A stretch of 64,000 nt of DNA, taken from positions 310,001-374,000 of the forward strand of contig NZ_JABSNP010000001.1 of NCBI RefSeq assembly GCF_013294115.1, in the 5' to 3' direction. The notes beneath the pieces are model-generated. The model ran no database searches and had not been told where the DNA came from. It saw only the letters and a list, made by a program, of their open reading frames with translations. Made by a program: the position numbers and the translations under genes. Positions 42,589 through 50,611 of the stretch are shown here, piece by piece. The number at the start of each line of letters is the position of its first letter. Position 1 is the stretch's first letter. The stretch comes from Hymenobacter caeli. GTDB taxonomy: Bacteria; Bacteroidota; Bacteroidia; Cytophagales; Hymenobacteraceae.

Positions 42589-44463
42589 ATGCGTCGTTTC
42601 CTCGTTTCCGGCTTGCTAATGGCCTTCTGCTCGCTGGCCGCCCGCGCCCAGGCCCTGTACCAGCCGCGCGACATCAAGCAGGCGTTTCAAAAAGGCACCC
42701 GGGCCGCCGACGGCCGTCCGGGGCCCAAGTACTGGCAGAATACGGCCCGCTACGACATTACGGTGCAGGCCGCGCCGCCGGCGCGCGACATCCGGGGCCG
42801 CGAGAAAATTACCTATTTTAACCACAGCCCCGACACGCTCAAGAGCCTCGTCATCCGGCTGATTCAGAACATTCACCAGCCCGGCGCATCGCGCGAGGGC
42901 GACGCCGCGCCCGCCTACCTTACCGAAGGCGTGACGATTGACTCGTTCGCCGTGGCGGGGCAGGCGCGGCTCTTCACCGGCCAGGGCCCCGCCACCTGGA
43001 AAACCGTGCGCCTGGCCAAGCCGCTGGCCCCGCACGATTCGGTGCGGCTGGCCTTTGCCTGGCACTTCCCGATTTCGCTGGAAAGCGGCCGGGAGGGGAT
43101 GATCGACAAAACCACGTTTTTCCTGGCCTACTTCTACCCGCGCATCTCGGTGTACGACGACTACAACGGCTGGGACCGGCTGAACTTCGTGGACAGCAAG
43201 GAGTTCTACAACGATTTCAACGACTACACCTTACGGGTGCAGGTGCCGGCCAACTACCTCGTGTGGGCCACCGGCACGCTGCAAAACCCCCGGCAGGTGC
43301 TCCAGCCCGCCTACGCCAAGCAGCTGGCCAAGTCCATGACCAGCGACGCGGTGCTGCACGTGGCCACGGCCGCCGATTTGACCAAGAAAAACATCACCGC
43401 CCCGGGCCCCCAGAATACCTGGGTGTGGACGGCCAAGGACATTTCGGATGTGACCGTGGGCCTGAGCGACCACTACGTGTGGGACGCCGCCAGCGTGGTG
43501 GTGGACCCCGCCACCAAGCGCCGCGCCAGCGTGCAGGCCGCCTTTGCCGACTCGACGGCCGACTTTCACGCGGCGGTGAAAAACGGGCAGAATTCGCTCG
43601 GCTGGTTTTCGCGCAACTTGCCCGGCGTGCCGTACCCGTTCCCGAAAATGACGGTGTTTCAGGGCTTTGCCGACATGGAGTACCCGATGATGGTGAACGA
43701 CAGCCCCGAGAAGGACCTGACGTTTGCGCAGCTGGTGGAGGACCACGAAATTGCCCACACGTACTTCCCGTTCTACATGGGCATCAACGAGAGCCGCTAC
43801 GCCTTCATGGACGAGGGCTGGGCCACCACGTTTGAGCTGCTGATTGGGCGCGTGGAAAACGGGGCCGCCAAGGCCGACGAGTTTTACAAGAAATTCCGGG
43901 TGAACCGCTGGATTCACGACCCGGCCACGGCCGAGGACTTGCCCATCATCACGCCCAGCAGCGAGCTGCGGGCCGGCTACGGCAATAATTCCTACGGCAA
44001 GGCGTCACTGAGCTACCTGGCTCTGCAGGACATGCTGGGCGAGGAATTGTTCAAGAAAAGCCTGCACGAGTACATGGCCCGCTGGCACGGCAAGCACCCC
44101 ATTCCGTGGGACTACTTCAACTCGATGAGCAGCGCCGCGGGCCAGGATTTGAACTGGTTTTTCAACAACTGGTTCTTCACCAACAACTACATCGACCTGG
44201 CCCTCGACCCGGTGACGGCCACCGCCCAGGGCCCCGCCGTGGCGGTGCGCAACGTGGGCGGCTTCGCCGTGCCCGTGAACCTGAAGGTGACCTACGCCGA
44301 CGGCACCACGGCCGCCGTGCACCAGTCGCCGGCCGTGTGGCAGGCCAACGAGCAGCGGGCCACTATTGCCCTGCCCGGTGCGAAAGCCATCAAAACGGTG
44401 GAATTGGTGAACGGCATCTACATGGACGCCGACGAGTCGAACGACCGCCTGACGGTAAAATAA
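42589..44463 (+). CDS. M1 family metallopeptidase, secreted
   Basis: The product is 624 residues with a signal peptide (FLVSGLLMAFCSLAARAQA). The zinc site HEIAHTYFPFYMG begins at His386, and the third ligand Glu409 sits in MDEGWATTFE. The substrate-binding exopeptidase motif appears as ADMEYPMM in place of GxMEN, as in the more distant Bacteroidetes M1 enzymes. The C-terminus is a beta domain (FAVPVNLKVTYADGTTAAV). It should trim peptides in the periplasm or outside the cell. The stop TAA lies within the target duplication of the MITE-like copy B. Confidence 0.9.
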   Translation: MRRFLVSGLLMAFCSLAARAQALYQPRDIKQAFQKGTRAADGRPGPKYWQNTARYDITVQAAPPARDIRGREKITYFNHSPDTLKSLVIRLIQNIHQPGASREGDAAPAYLTEGVTIDSFAVAGQARLFTGQGPATWKTVRLAKPLAPHDSVRLAFAWHFPISLESGREGMIDKTTFFLAYFYPRISVYDDYNGWDRLNFVDSKEFYNDFNDYTLRVQVPANYLVWATGTLQNPRQVLQPAYAKQLAKSMTSDAVLHVATAADLTKKNITAPGPQNTWVWTAKDISDVTVGLSDHYVWDAASVVVDPATKRRASVQAAFADSTADFHAAVKNGQNSLGWFSRNLPGVPYPFPKMTVFQGFADMEYPMMVNDSPEKDLTFAQLVEDHEIAHTYFPFYMGINESRYAFMDEGWATTFELLIGRVENGAAKADEFYKKFRVNRWIHDPATAEDLPIITPSSELRAGYGNNSYGKASLSYLALQDMLGEELFKKSLHEYMARWHGKHPIPWDYFNSMSSAAGQDLNWFFNNWFFTNNYIDLALDPVTATAQGPAVAVRNVGGFAVPVNLKVTYADGTTAAVHQSPAVWQANEQRATIALPGAKAIKTVELVNGIYMDADESNDRLTVK

Positions 44464-44465
44464 TT

Positions 44466-44593
44466 GGCGGTGGTCTACTACGGGGTGGTCCGGCGACTTT
44501 TTTTGTCGTCGGGCCACTCTGACAATACCCCGAAGCCACTGTTCTTTCGTCAGAGTGGCAATTCGCCGGACCACCTCGTTTCAGACCACCGCC
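44466..44593. mobile_element. MITE-like element, copy B, with 8-bp target duplication
   Basis: This 128-bp element has terminal inverted repeats of about 31 bp with four mismatches (outer end GGCGGTGGTCT). It is the inverse of copy A at 24448-24595. AAATAATT occurs immediately on both sides (44458-44465 and 44594-44601), an 8-bp direct repeat that fits a target-site duplication. It carries no reading frame for a transposase. Confidence 0.88.
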
Positions 44594-44606
44594 AAATAAT
44601 TATAGT

Positions 44607-45452
44607 ATGAATTTCATTGATTCGGGTACCGCGCTGCGGGCCCTGCACGAAGCCGCCGATTACATCCGTCAGCACAGCGGCAATTTTCAACCCGAAACCG
44701 GCATCATCCTCGGCACCGGCCTGGGGGCCCTGGTGAACGACGTGGCAATCGAGCACAGCCTTGACTATGCCGACATTCCGCACTTCCCGCTTTCCACCGT
44801 CGAGAGCCACGCCGGGCGGCTGGTGCTGGGCACGCTGGGCGGCAAGCGCGTGGCCGTGCTGCAAGGCCGGTTCCACTACTACGAGGGCTACAGCATGGCC
44901 CAGGTGGTGTTTCCGGTGCGGGTGCTGAAGCTGCTGGGCATCGGGCAGCTGCTGGTGAGCAACGCGGCGGGCGGCCTGCACCCGGATTTTCAGCTGGCCG
45001 ACATCATGCTGATTGACGACCACATCAACCTCCAGCCCACCAACCCGCTGGTGGGCCCCAACCTGGACGAGCTGGGGCCCCGCTTCCCCGACATGTTCGC
45101 GCCCTACGACGCCGGCCTGCTGGCCCGGGCCGAGGCGGCGGCCCAGGCCCTCGGCCAGGGCCCCACCACCCGCCGCGGCGTGTACGCGGCCTTGCCGGGG
45201 CCCATGCTCGAAACCCCCGCCGAGTACCGCTACCTGCGCACCATCGGGGCCGATGCCGTGGGCATGAGCACGGTGCCCGAAGTCATCGCCGCCCGCCACC
45301 TGGGCCTGCCGGTGCTGGCCGCCTCGGTCATCACCGACCTGTGCGCCCCCGGCCACCTCAAGCCGGTGGTGCTGGCCGACATCTTCGCCGCCGCCGCCCA
45401 GGCCGAACCGCGCCTCACGGCCCTGCTAAAGGCCGTGGTAGCGGGGCTGTAA
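44607..45452 (+). CDS. Purine nucleoside phosphorylase (trimeric type)
   Basis: The product is 281 residues, the size of trimeric PNP. Phosphate-binding segments GIILGTGLGALV and TVESHAGRLVLG come first, then VLQGRFHYYEGYS, LLVSNAAGGLHPDF and the base-binding AVGMSTVPEVIAARH. It splits inosine and guanosine to base and ribose-1-phosphate in purine salvage. The start follows AT-rich sequence formed partly by the element's target duplication, so its promoter may have been changed by the insertion. Confidence 0.93.
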   Translation: MNFIDSGTALRALHEAADYIRQHSGNFQPETGIILGTGLGALVNDVAIEHSLDYADIPHFPLSTVESHAGRLVLGTLGGKRVAVLQGRFHYYEGYSMAQVVFPVRVLKLLGIGQLLVSNAAGGLHPDFQLADIMLIDDHINLQPTNPLVGPNLDELGPRFPDMFAPYDAGLLARAEAAAQALGQGPTTRRGVYAALPGPMLETPAEYRYLRTIGADAVGMSTVPEVIAARHLGLPVLAASVITDLCAPGHLKPVVLADIFAAAAQAEPRLTALLKAVVAGL

Positions 45453-45486
45453 ATATGGGCTTTAGGGTTTCTTGGAAAAACAAATA

Positions 45487-45519
45487 AAAAGGCGGCCCTG
45501 CTAAGCAGGGCCGCCTTTT
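45487..45519. terminator. Bidirectional intrinsic terminator
   Basis: The stem AAAAGGCGGCCCTGCT/AGCAGGGCCGCCTTTT lies between the convergent PNP and DUF4249 genes and has A- and T-runs for both strands. Confidence 0.92.
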
Positions 45520-45539
45520 CTGGTATATTTTGGAATTGG

Positions 45540-46373
45540 TTACTTCGACAAAAACACCGTTTTGCGGGTGTAGTTCAGCACCGTGAACACGCCGATGCCG
45601 CCCTGCACGGTGCTGTAGATGGCCGAGGGCTGGCCGAACGGGTTGCCGTTGGCGTTGCGGGCGTCGGTGACGGACTGGCGGAAGCGGTAAAAGGCGGGGT
45701 CGAGGTGGTAGAGGGTGGCCGTGACGGTGTCGCCGGGCAGGAAGCGGTAGCTGGTGCCCAGCGTCACGGGCTGCCCGTTGAGCAGGCGGTCCTGGATGGT
45801 CAGGTCCACTTCGGGGCTGCTGTAGATGCGCAGGCCTTTGTGCAGTTGCAGGCGGTAGTCGTCGTCGGCCGTGGCCGGGTCTTTGAAGTAGGTGAGGAAG
45901 TAGGCTTTGCGGGTGGCGTTGGGCGCGTCGTTGAACTTGTAGGCCGTCGAGTCGATGGGCACCGTGGCGGGCATGGTGGCCGTGCCGGTCACGTGGCGGC
46001 CCTTGGTGTCCAGGGCGTCGAGGCCGAAGGTATCGCCGGGCTTGGCCACCAGCGGGGCGCGGCCGATGTGGGTGTAAAACTTTTGGGTGAGGGGATCCTG
46101 GCCCGGCTTGTAGTACAGCGGCACCAGCGTGCCGTCGGGCATCGAGAGGTTCACCGTTACGTCGGTGGGCACGGTGGGGGCCACCGCCGAGAGGTAGGTC
46201 TGCGACTCCGTGACGGCGAGGCTGGGCACCACGCCGGGCTCGAGGTAGCACTCCACCACCAGCTGCGAATCGTAGGCGGGCAGCGGCACGTTGAGGTCGT
46301 TCGAGAACTTGCCGCAGCCGGCCAGGACCAGGGCCCCCACGGCGGCGAAATAACGAAAAGGAAGCAGCTTCAT
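45540..46373 (-). CDS. DUF4249 lipoprotein
   Basis: The product is 277 residues. The signal ends at the lipobox LAGCGKF near residue 20. The mature chain starts YDSQLVVECYLEPGVVPSLAV and TESQTYLS, then a beta-rich body (VTATLYHLDPAFYRFRQSV) typical of DUF4249. In Bacteroidetes this family is encoded right after a CarboxypepD-regulatory TonB receptor, as here (46564-48969). It is inferred to be a surface lipoprotein that helps the receptor bind its ligand. Confidence 0.85.
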   Translation of the reverse strand: MKLLPFRYFAAVGALVLAGCGKFSNDLNVPLPAYDSQLVVECYLEPGVVPSLAVTESQTYLSAVAPTVPTDVTVNLSMPDGTLVPLYYKPGQDPLTQKFYTHIGRAPLVAKPGDTFGLDALDTKGRHVTGTATMPATVPIDSTAYKFNDAPNATRKAYFLTYFKDPATADDDYRLQLHKGLRIYSSPEVDLTIQDRLLNGQPVTLGTSYRFLPGDTVTATLYHLDPAFYRFRQSVTDARNANGNPFGQPSAIYSTVQGGIGVFTVLNYTRKTVFLSK

Positions 46374-46401
46374 AACAGATAGGTAATTGGCTAATGCGGC
46401 G

Positions 46402-46523
46402 CGGGCTGCCGGCTTTTCACCGGCTGCCCGCTAATCGTTGAATCGTTGGAATCGCTGAATCGTGCTAGTTGCGCTAAGGGGCCCCAGCGATTACCGGGTA
46501 GCCGGCGAAAAGCCGGCAGCCCG
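46402..46523. repeat. Inverted repeat (GGGCTGCCGGCTTTTC type) between receptor and DUF4249 genes
   Basis: Arms 46402-46430 and 46495-46523 pair with two mismatches of 29. Each arm also has an internal short stem (GCCGG...CCGGC). It lies in the 190-base gap and could dampen read-through from the receptor gene to the lipoprotein gene. Confidence 0.85.
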
Positions 46524-46563
46524 GGGCCGTCCCCAAAATCCGCGCAATCCGATAAGTCCGTGG

Positions 46564-48969
46564 TTAAAACTTGAAGTTGTATGTCACCGACGGGATGAAC
46601 GGGAACAGCGATACCTGCTGGGCCCGGAAGCCGGTGATGCGGTCAGTGGTTTTATCGCGCACGGTTTCGAAGTAGTCGAAGTAGGCGTTGCGGCGGTTGG
46701 TGGCGTTGTAGATGCTGAAGGTGAAGTCCCGCTCGCCGCCGCGCTGGGTGGGGCGCAGCTTGTACACCAGGCCCAGGTCGAGGCGGGAGTAGGGGATGAG
46801 GCGGTAGGAGTTGCGGTCGGGGTAGACGGGGATGGGGCGCGGGTCGGTGCCGCCGGTGGTGTTGCCCGTGTTGGTGTTGATGTTCGCGCCGCTGATGTCC
46901 TGGAAGCCGAAGCGGCCCGCGGGCAGCGTGGTGAGGTTGCCGCTGGTGAAGATGTAGCTGGCCGTGAGGCTGATGCGCGTGTTGAGCTGGTGCAATACCA
47001 CCACCGTCAGGTTGTGGCGGCGGTCGTAGTTGGGGTGGTAGTCCTGGCCGTTGTTCACGCCGGTGGTGCCGCGCTGGGGCCCGATGTTCAGCCAGGCCCA
47101 GGCCAGGGTGTAGCCCACCCAGCCGGTGGTTTTGCCGGTTTTCTTTTCCAAATACAGCTCGTTGCCGTAGCTCCAGCTCTTGCCGAACAGGAACTCGGTG
47201 TCCAGCTCGGGGTTCACGAACAGCTGGGCCCCGTCCTTGAAGTCAATCTGGTTTTTGCCCCACTTGTAGTACACTTCATCGGTCAGCAAGTACTTGCCGC
47301 CGCCCAATAAAAAGCTCATCCCCGTGCTCACCTGCTGCGAGCGTTGCGGCATCACCGAGAGGCGCGACGGGTACCAGATGTCGGTGGGCAGGGTGGCCCC
47401 CGAGTTCGTCACCAGGTGCACGTACTGGTACATCAGCGCGTAGCTGGCTTTCAGCGAGACGTTGTCGCTCAGGGAGTAGCGGGTGGAGAGGCGCGGCTCC
47501 AGGCCGGCGTAGTTGTTGGTGCCGCTGTGCCAGGCCGAGAGGCGCAGGCCGGCGTCGATTTGCAGCTTGTCGGTGGCCCGGAAGTTGTCGCCCACGTACA
47601 AGGCCCCCTCGTTGGCGGTGTAGCCCACGTCGGCCCCGAAGTTCACCGAGCCGTCGCCGGAGCCGGCCTGCAGGCGGCCCACGCCGAAGCGGTGCGCCGT
47701 GGCCGCCGCCCCGAACTTGATGGCGTGGCGGTCGTTGGGCGTGTACTCGAAGTCGGTGCGCAGGGCGTAGTCGCGGATGGACGAGCCCAGGTTGAAGGTG
47801 AACTGGTCGAGCTTGTTGGTCAAATTGTACTGGTAGTCGGTCACGGTGGCCGTGGTGTTCACCAGCAATTGGGGGTTGAACACGTGGCTCCAGCGCAGCG
47901 TGGCCAGGGTATTGCCCCAGTTGAAGTTAAAATCGAAGCCGCTGGCATTGCTGGAATAGCCAAATTTGTCGCGCCCCAGGTAGGCACTCAGGTAGAGGTT
48001 GTCGTGGGCCCCCAGCGTATAGTTGGCCTTGAAGTTGAGGTCGTAGAAGTAGTAGTCGGGGATGGGCGTGAAGTCCAGCTTGTTCACGTTGGCCCGGTTG
48101 TAGGCCCGGGTGAACACGTCGAAGTACGTGCGCCGCCCCGACAGGATGAACGAGCCCTTGCCCTTGTTGAGGGGCCCTTCCAGGGTGAGGCGCGAGGAAA
48201 TCAGCCCCAGGCCGCCCTCCACGTGGAAGTGCTGCCGGTCGCCCTCGCGCAGCTTCACGTCCACCACCGACGAGAGCCGGCCCCCGAACTGCGCCGGGAA
48301 ACCGGCCTTGTACAGGTCCACGCTCTGCACGGCGTCGGAGTTGAACACCGAAAACAGCCCGAACAAGTGGCTGGGGTTGTACACCACGGCGTTGTCGAGC
48401 AGGAACAGGTTCTGGTCGGCCGAGCCGCCGCGCACGAACAGGCCGCTGCTGCCCTCGCCGCCGGGCTGCACGCCGGGCTTGAGCTGCAAGGTTTTGAGGA
48501 TGTCCACCTCCCCGAACAGGGCCGGCAGCAGCTTGGCCTCGCGGATGCTGATGTGCTCGACGCCCATCTGCGGGGTTTTGAGTTTCTGCTCCAGCGTCTG
48601 GGTGCCCTGCACCACTACTTCATCGAGGGCGTTCTCGCTGGCCGTGAGCGGGTACACGAAGCGCTGGTTGCGGGTCAGGTTCACGTCGCTCGTCAGCGAC
48701 TCGAAGCCCACGAAGGCCACCACCACCTGGTAGCGCCCGGCCGGTAGCGTGAGGGAAAAATGGCCCACCGAGTCGGTGGCGGTGCCCGTGTTCAGGGCGG
48801 GCACCGCCACGCTGGCCCCGGGCAGCACCTCGCCGCCGGCCGCCCGCACCGTGCCGCTGAGCGTGTAACGGGCCTGGGCCCAGGCCGCCGGCCGGGCGGT
48901 AACCAGCAGCAAACCAACTAGTAATAACAGTGCCAGCAGACGGCGTAAATCCAAAATAATCAATTGCAT
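46564..48969 (-). CDS. TonB-dependent outer membrane receptor with carboxypeptidase-regulatory-like domain
   Basis: The product is 801 residues with a signal peptide (LLALLLLVGLLLVTARPAAWAQ). Residues about 33-115 are a beta-sandwich (YTLSGTVRAAGGEVLPGASV, DSVGHFSLTLPAGRY). The plug has LFGEVDILKTLQLKPGVQ, SSGLFVRGGSADQNLFLLDN and GRLSSVVDVKLREG. The rest is a 22-strand barrel ending SVTYNFKF with the terminal aromatic residue. It imports an unknown ligand with TonB-ExbBD energy. It pairs with the downstream DUF4249 lipoprotein. Confidence 0.93.
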   Translation of the reverse strand: MQLIILDLRRLLALLLLVGLLLVTARPAAWAQARYTLSGTVRAAGGEVLPGASVAVPALNTGTATDSVGHFSLTLPAGRYQVVVAFVGFESLTSDVNLTRNQRFVYPLTASENALDEVVVQGTQTLEQKLKTPQMGVEHISIREAKLLPALFGEVDILKTLQLKPGVQPGGEGSSGLFVRGGSADQNLFLLDNAVVYNPSHLFGLFSVFNSDAVQSVDLYKAGFPAQFGGRLSSVVDVKLREGDRQHFHVEGGLGLISSRLTLEGPLNKGKGSFILSGRRTYFDVFTRAYNRANVNKLDFTPIPDYYFYDLNFKANYTLGAHDNLYLSAYLGRDKFGYSSNASGFDFNFNWGNTLATLRWSHVFNPQLLVNTTATVTDYQYNLTNKLDQFTFNLGSSIRDYALRTDFEYTPNDRHAIKFGAAATAHRFGVGRLQAGSGDGSVNFGADVGYTANEGALYVGDNFRATDKLQIDAGLRLSAWHSGTNNYAGLEPRLSTRYSLSDNVSLKASYALMYQYVHLVTNSGATLPTDIWYPSRLSVMPQRSQQVSTGMSFLLGGGKYLLTDEVYYKWGKNQIDFKDGAQLFVNPELDTEFLFGKSWSYGNELYLEKKTGKTTGWVGYTLAWAWLNIGPQRGTTGVNNGQDYHPNYDRRHNLTVVVLHQLNTRISLTASYIFTSGNLTTLPAGRFGFQDISGANINTNTGNTTGGTDPRPIPVYPDRNSYRLIPYSRLDLGLVYKLRPTQRGGERDFTFSIYNATNRRNAYFDYFETVRDKTTDRITGFRAQQVSLFPFIPSVTYNFKF

Positions 48970-48990
48970 AAACGTCGGGCAAAGCGTAGC

Positions 48991-48998
48991 CAAAGATA
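48991..48998 (-). promoter_or_regulatory. -7 element TATCTTTG of the TonB receptor gene
   Basis: On the minus strand the box is 21 bases before the ATG at 48969, leaving a short leader. No clear -33 motif was found. Confidence 0.55.
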
Positions 48999-49058
48999 CG
49001 CCGCTCCCAACGCCAGCCGGCTGCAACCAGTACGCGGTTTTCGAGCCCCAGCGGTAAT

Positions 49059-49373
49059 TTAACCGGCGTTCATGAAGGGCCCCACGGCGCGGGCCAGCTC
49101 GGCGGCGGGCACGGCCCCGGCCTGCCGCCACACCGGCTGCCCCTGCCGGAACAAAATCAGCGTGGGGATGCTCTGCACGCGGTACTGCTGGGCCACGGCG
49201 GGGTTTTTGTCCACGTCGATTTTGATGACGCGCAGCTTGCCCTGGTGCTGGGCCGCAAACTGTTGCAGAATGGGGGCCATGGCTTTGCACGGGCCGCACC
49301 AGTCGGCAAAAAAGTCGACCAGCACGGGCATGCCGGGGCTGTCGATGAGTTCGGCGAAGGACTTGCGGGGCAT
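49059..49373 (-). CDS. Thioredoxin
   Basis: The product is 104 residues, full length for a thioredoxin. The active site FFADWCGPCKAMAPIL has the CGPC pair, and the cis-Pro loop VQSIPTLILFRQGQPV is conserved. It has no signal peptide, so it works in the cytoplasm as a disulfide reductase. The start at MPRKSFAELI gives the usual first helix. It lies upstream of the TonB receptor on the same strand but with a separate promoter between. Confidence 0.93.
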   Translation of the reverse strand: MPRKSFAELIDSPGMPVLVDFFADWCGPCKAMAPILQQFAAQHQGKLRVIKIDVDKNPAVAQQYRVQSIPTLILFRQGQPVWRQAGAVPAAELARAVGPFMNAG

Positions 49374-49446
49374 ATGGGGTCGGCTTACGGTAAATGGTGG
49401 CAGCACCAGGGCCCGGGGCCCGGCGCGTGGCTTGGGCTGGTAAACG

Positions 49447-49472
49447 AAAAAAGCCCGGTTTCGGCCGGACTT
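49447..49472 (-). terminator. Intrinsic terminator of the gene at 49631
   Basis: On the minus strand AAGTCCGG...CCGGGCTT (one wobble) is followed by TTTTTT. It lies 159 bases after that gene's stop and before the thioredoxin start, so it separates the two. Confidence 0.75.
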
Positions 49473-49529
49473 ATTAAACGCTTCGTTACAGCGGCTTCGT
49501 AACCGACGGGCGGCGCGGTACCGGCCCGT

Positions 49530-49594
49530 ACCACCAAGCTGTGCTTGGTCTCGCCCCAGGGGCCCTCATGCGAGACTAAGCGCAGCTTGGTGGT
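49530..49594. repeat. Inverted repeat (ACCACCAAGCTG type)
   Basis: Arms 49530-49553 and 49571-49594 pair with two mismatches of 24 around a 17-base loop. It is a single copy here and lies just downstream of the secreted-protein gene at 49631. Confidence 0.85.
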
Positions 49595-49630
49595 GCAGGC
49601 TGGTGCCGCAGCCACGGGCACTGGCAACCG

Positions 49631-50086
49631 CTACGGCTTGTCTTTTTCAATCACCGTTACGTCGTTGCCCACTTCGGGCAGGGCGAAGTGGCCGCCCACG
49701 GCTTTTTTGCCGTTCACCCGGCACTCCCAGGTGTAGCGGCCGGGGGCGGCGGGGGGCGCCTCGCCGGTGCTGGCCTTGAAGTAATCCGACGTGGTGGCCT
49801 CGCTCGGAAACAGCACGTCGGCCCCGTTCTGGCCTTTTTCAATGGACTTCACCAGCTGGTATTCCTTGCCGGTGCGCTCGCTGCGCACCACGAACGTGGC
49901 CGTGTAGGCCCCCAGCTGGCCGTACTTGTCCAGCACCCCGAGCGTGACGTGGGCCGTGGTGCTCACCATCCAGGTTTGGGCGCGGGCCGGAGCCGGAGCG
50001 GCCAGCCACAGCAGGGCCAGGGCCCCGAGCAGCCGGCCGCCGCGGGCCAGGGAAACAACTGGTTTAATGAGGGTTAATAGACTCAT
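49631..50086 (-). CDS. Secreted hypothetical protein
   Basis: The product is 151 residues with a signal peptide (RLLGALALLWLAAPAPARAQT). The mature part is about 115 residues of beta-type sequence (YTATFVVRSERTGKEYQLV, RYTWECRVNGKKAVGGHFAL) and looks like a single immunoglobulin-like domain. I recognise no family. It is followed by a hairpin repeat and a terminator, so it is probably transcribed alone. Confidence 0.75.
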   Translation of the reverse strand: MSLLTLIKPVVSLARGGRLLGALALLWLAAPAPARAQTWMVSTTAHVTLGVLDKYGQLGAYTATFVVRSERTGKEYQLVKSIEKGQNGADVLFPSEATTSDYFKASTGEAPPAAPGRYTWECRVNGKKAVGGHFALPEVGNDVTVIEKDKP

Positions 50087-50263
50087 AGCGGTTAAATAAG
50101 AAAAAGTAGTAGAAACAAAGGATAGGCGTTTGCGCTAAAAAAACAGGATTAGCAGTTCAGGTCCAAGGTAAGGATTTTGTTGAAAAATGTGGCGCCCCGG
50201 GCAACTTGGCTGCGGCCGCCGGGGTTTATTTCCTGCCGGCAACCCCGCCGCCGGCCCGTGCCC

Positions 50264-50590
50264 ATGCCCCGTCGCCCCGCTTCGCCGCCCGCCTCCTGGC
50301 CCCCGGCCCCCGCGCCCGCCGGCCCGCGCTGCGGCCTGTGCGAGCGCGAGGTGCAGGCCACCTCGCGCCACCATCTGGTGCCCCGCGAGGAAGGCGGCCG
50401 CCACGGCCCCGTCGTCGATTTGTGCCAGCCCTGCCACAGCAGCGTCCACCGCTTCCTCAGCAACCGCGCCCTGGCCCGCACCTACGCCACGGTAGAGGCC
50501 CTGCGCACCGCCGAGGAGCTGCAAACCTACTTGCGCTGGGTGAAGAAGCAGCGCGTGGAGCGCATCACCAACCGCCGGGGCCGGGGCTGA
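50264..50590 (+). CDS. Small HNH endonuclease-like protein
   Basis: The product is 108 residues. The HNH core is CGLCEREVQATSRHHLVPRE, then VVDLCQPCHSSVHRF: two CxxC knuckles for zinc and the His-His and His residues of the beta-beta-alpha-metal fold. A Pro-rich N-terminus precedes it and a basic tail ends it (NRRGRG). Such small HNH proteins nick DNA or RNA, but the target is unknown. It is 21 bases before the DUF6687-like gene and likely shares its mRNA. Confidence 0.82.
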   Translation: MPRRPASPPASWPPAPAPAGPRCGLCEREVQATSRHHLVPREEGGRHGPVVDLCQPCHSSVHRFLSNRALARTYATVEALRTAEELQTYLRWVKKQRVERITNRRGRG

Positions 50591-50611
50591 GCCGTTTCTT
50601 TGGGCCCACTT

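Noticed and set aside
46462..48747. Plus-strand open frames opposite the TonB receptor
   Set aside because: They are Val/His/Gly-rich antisense frames; the receptor's plug and barrel motifs are on the minus strand.
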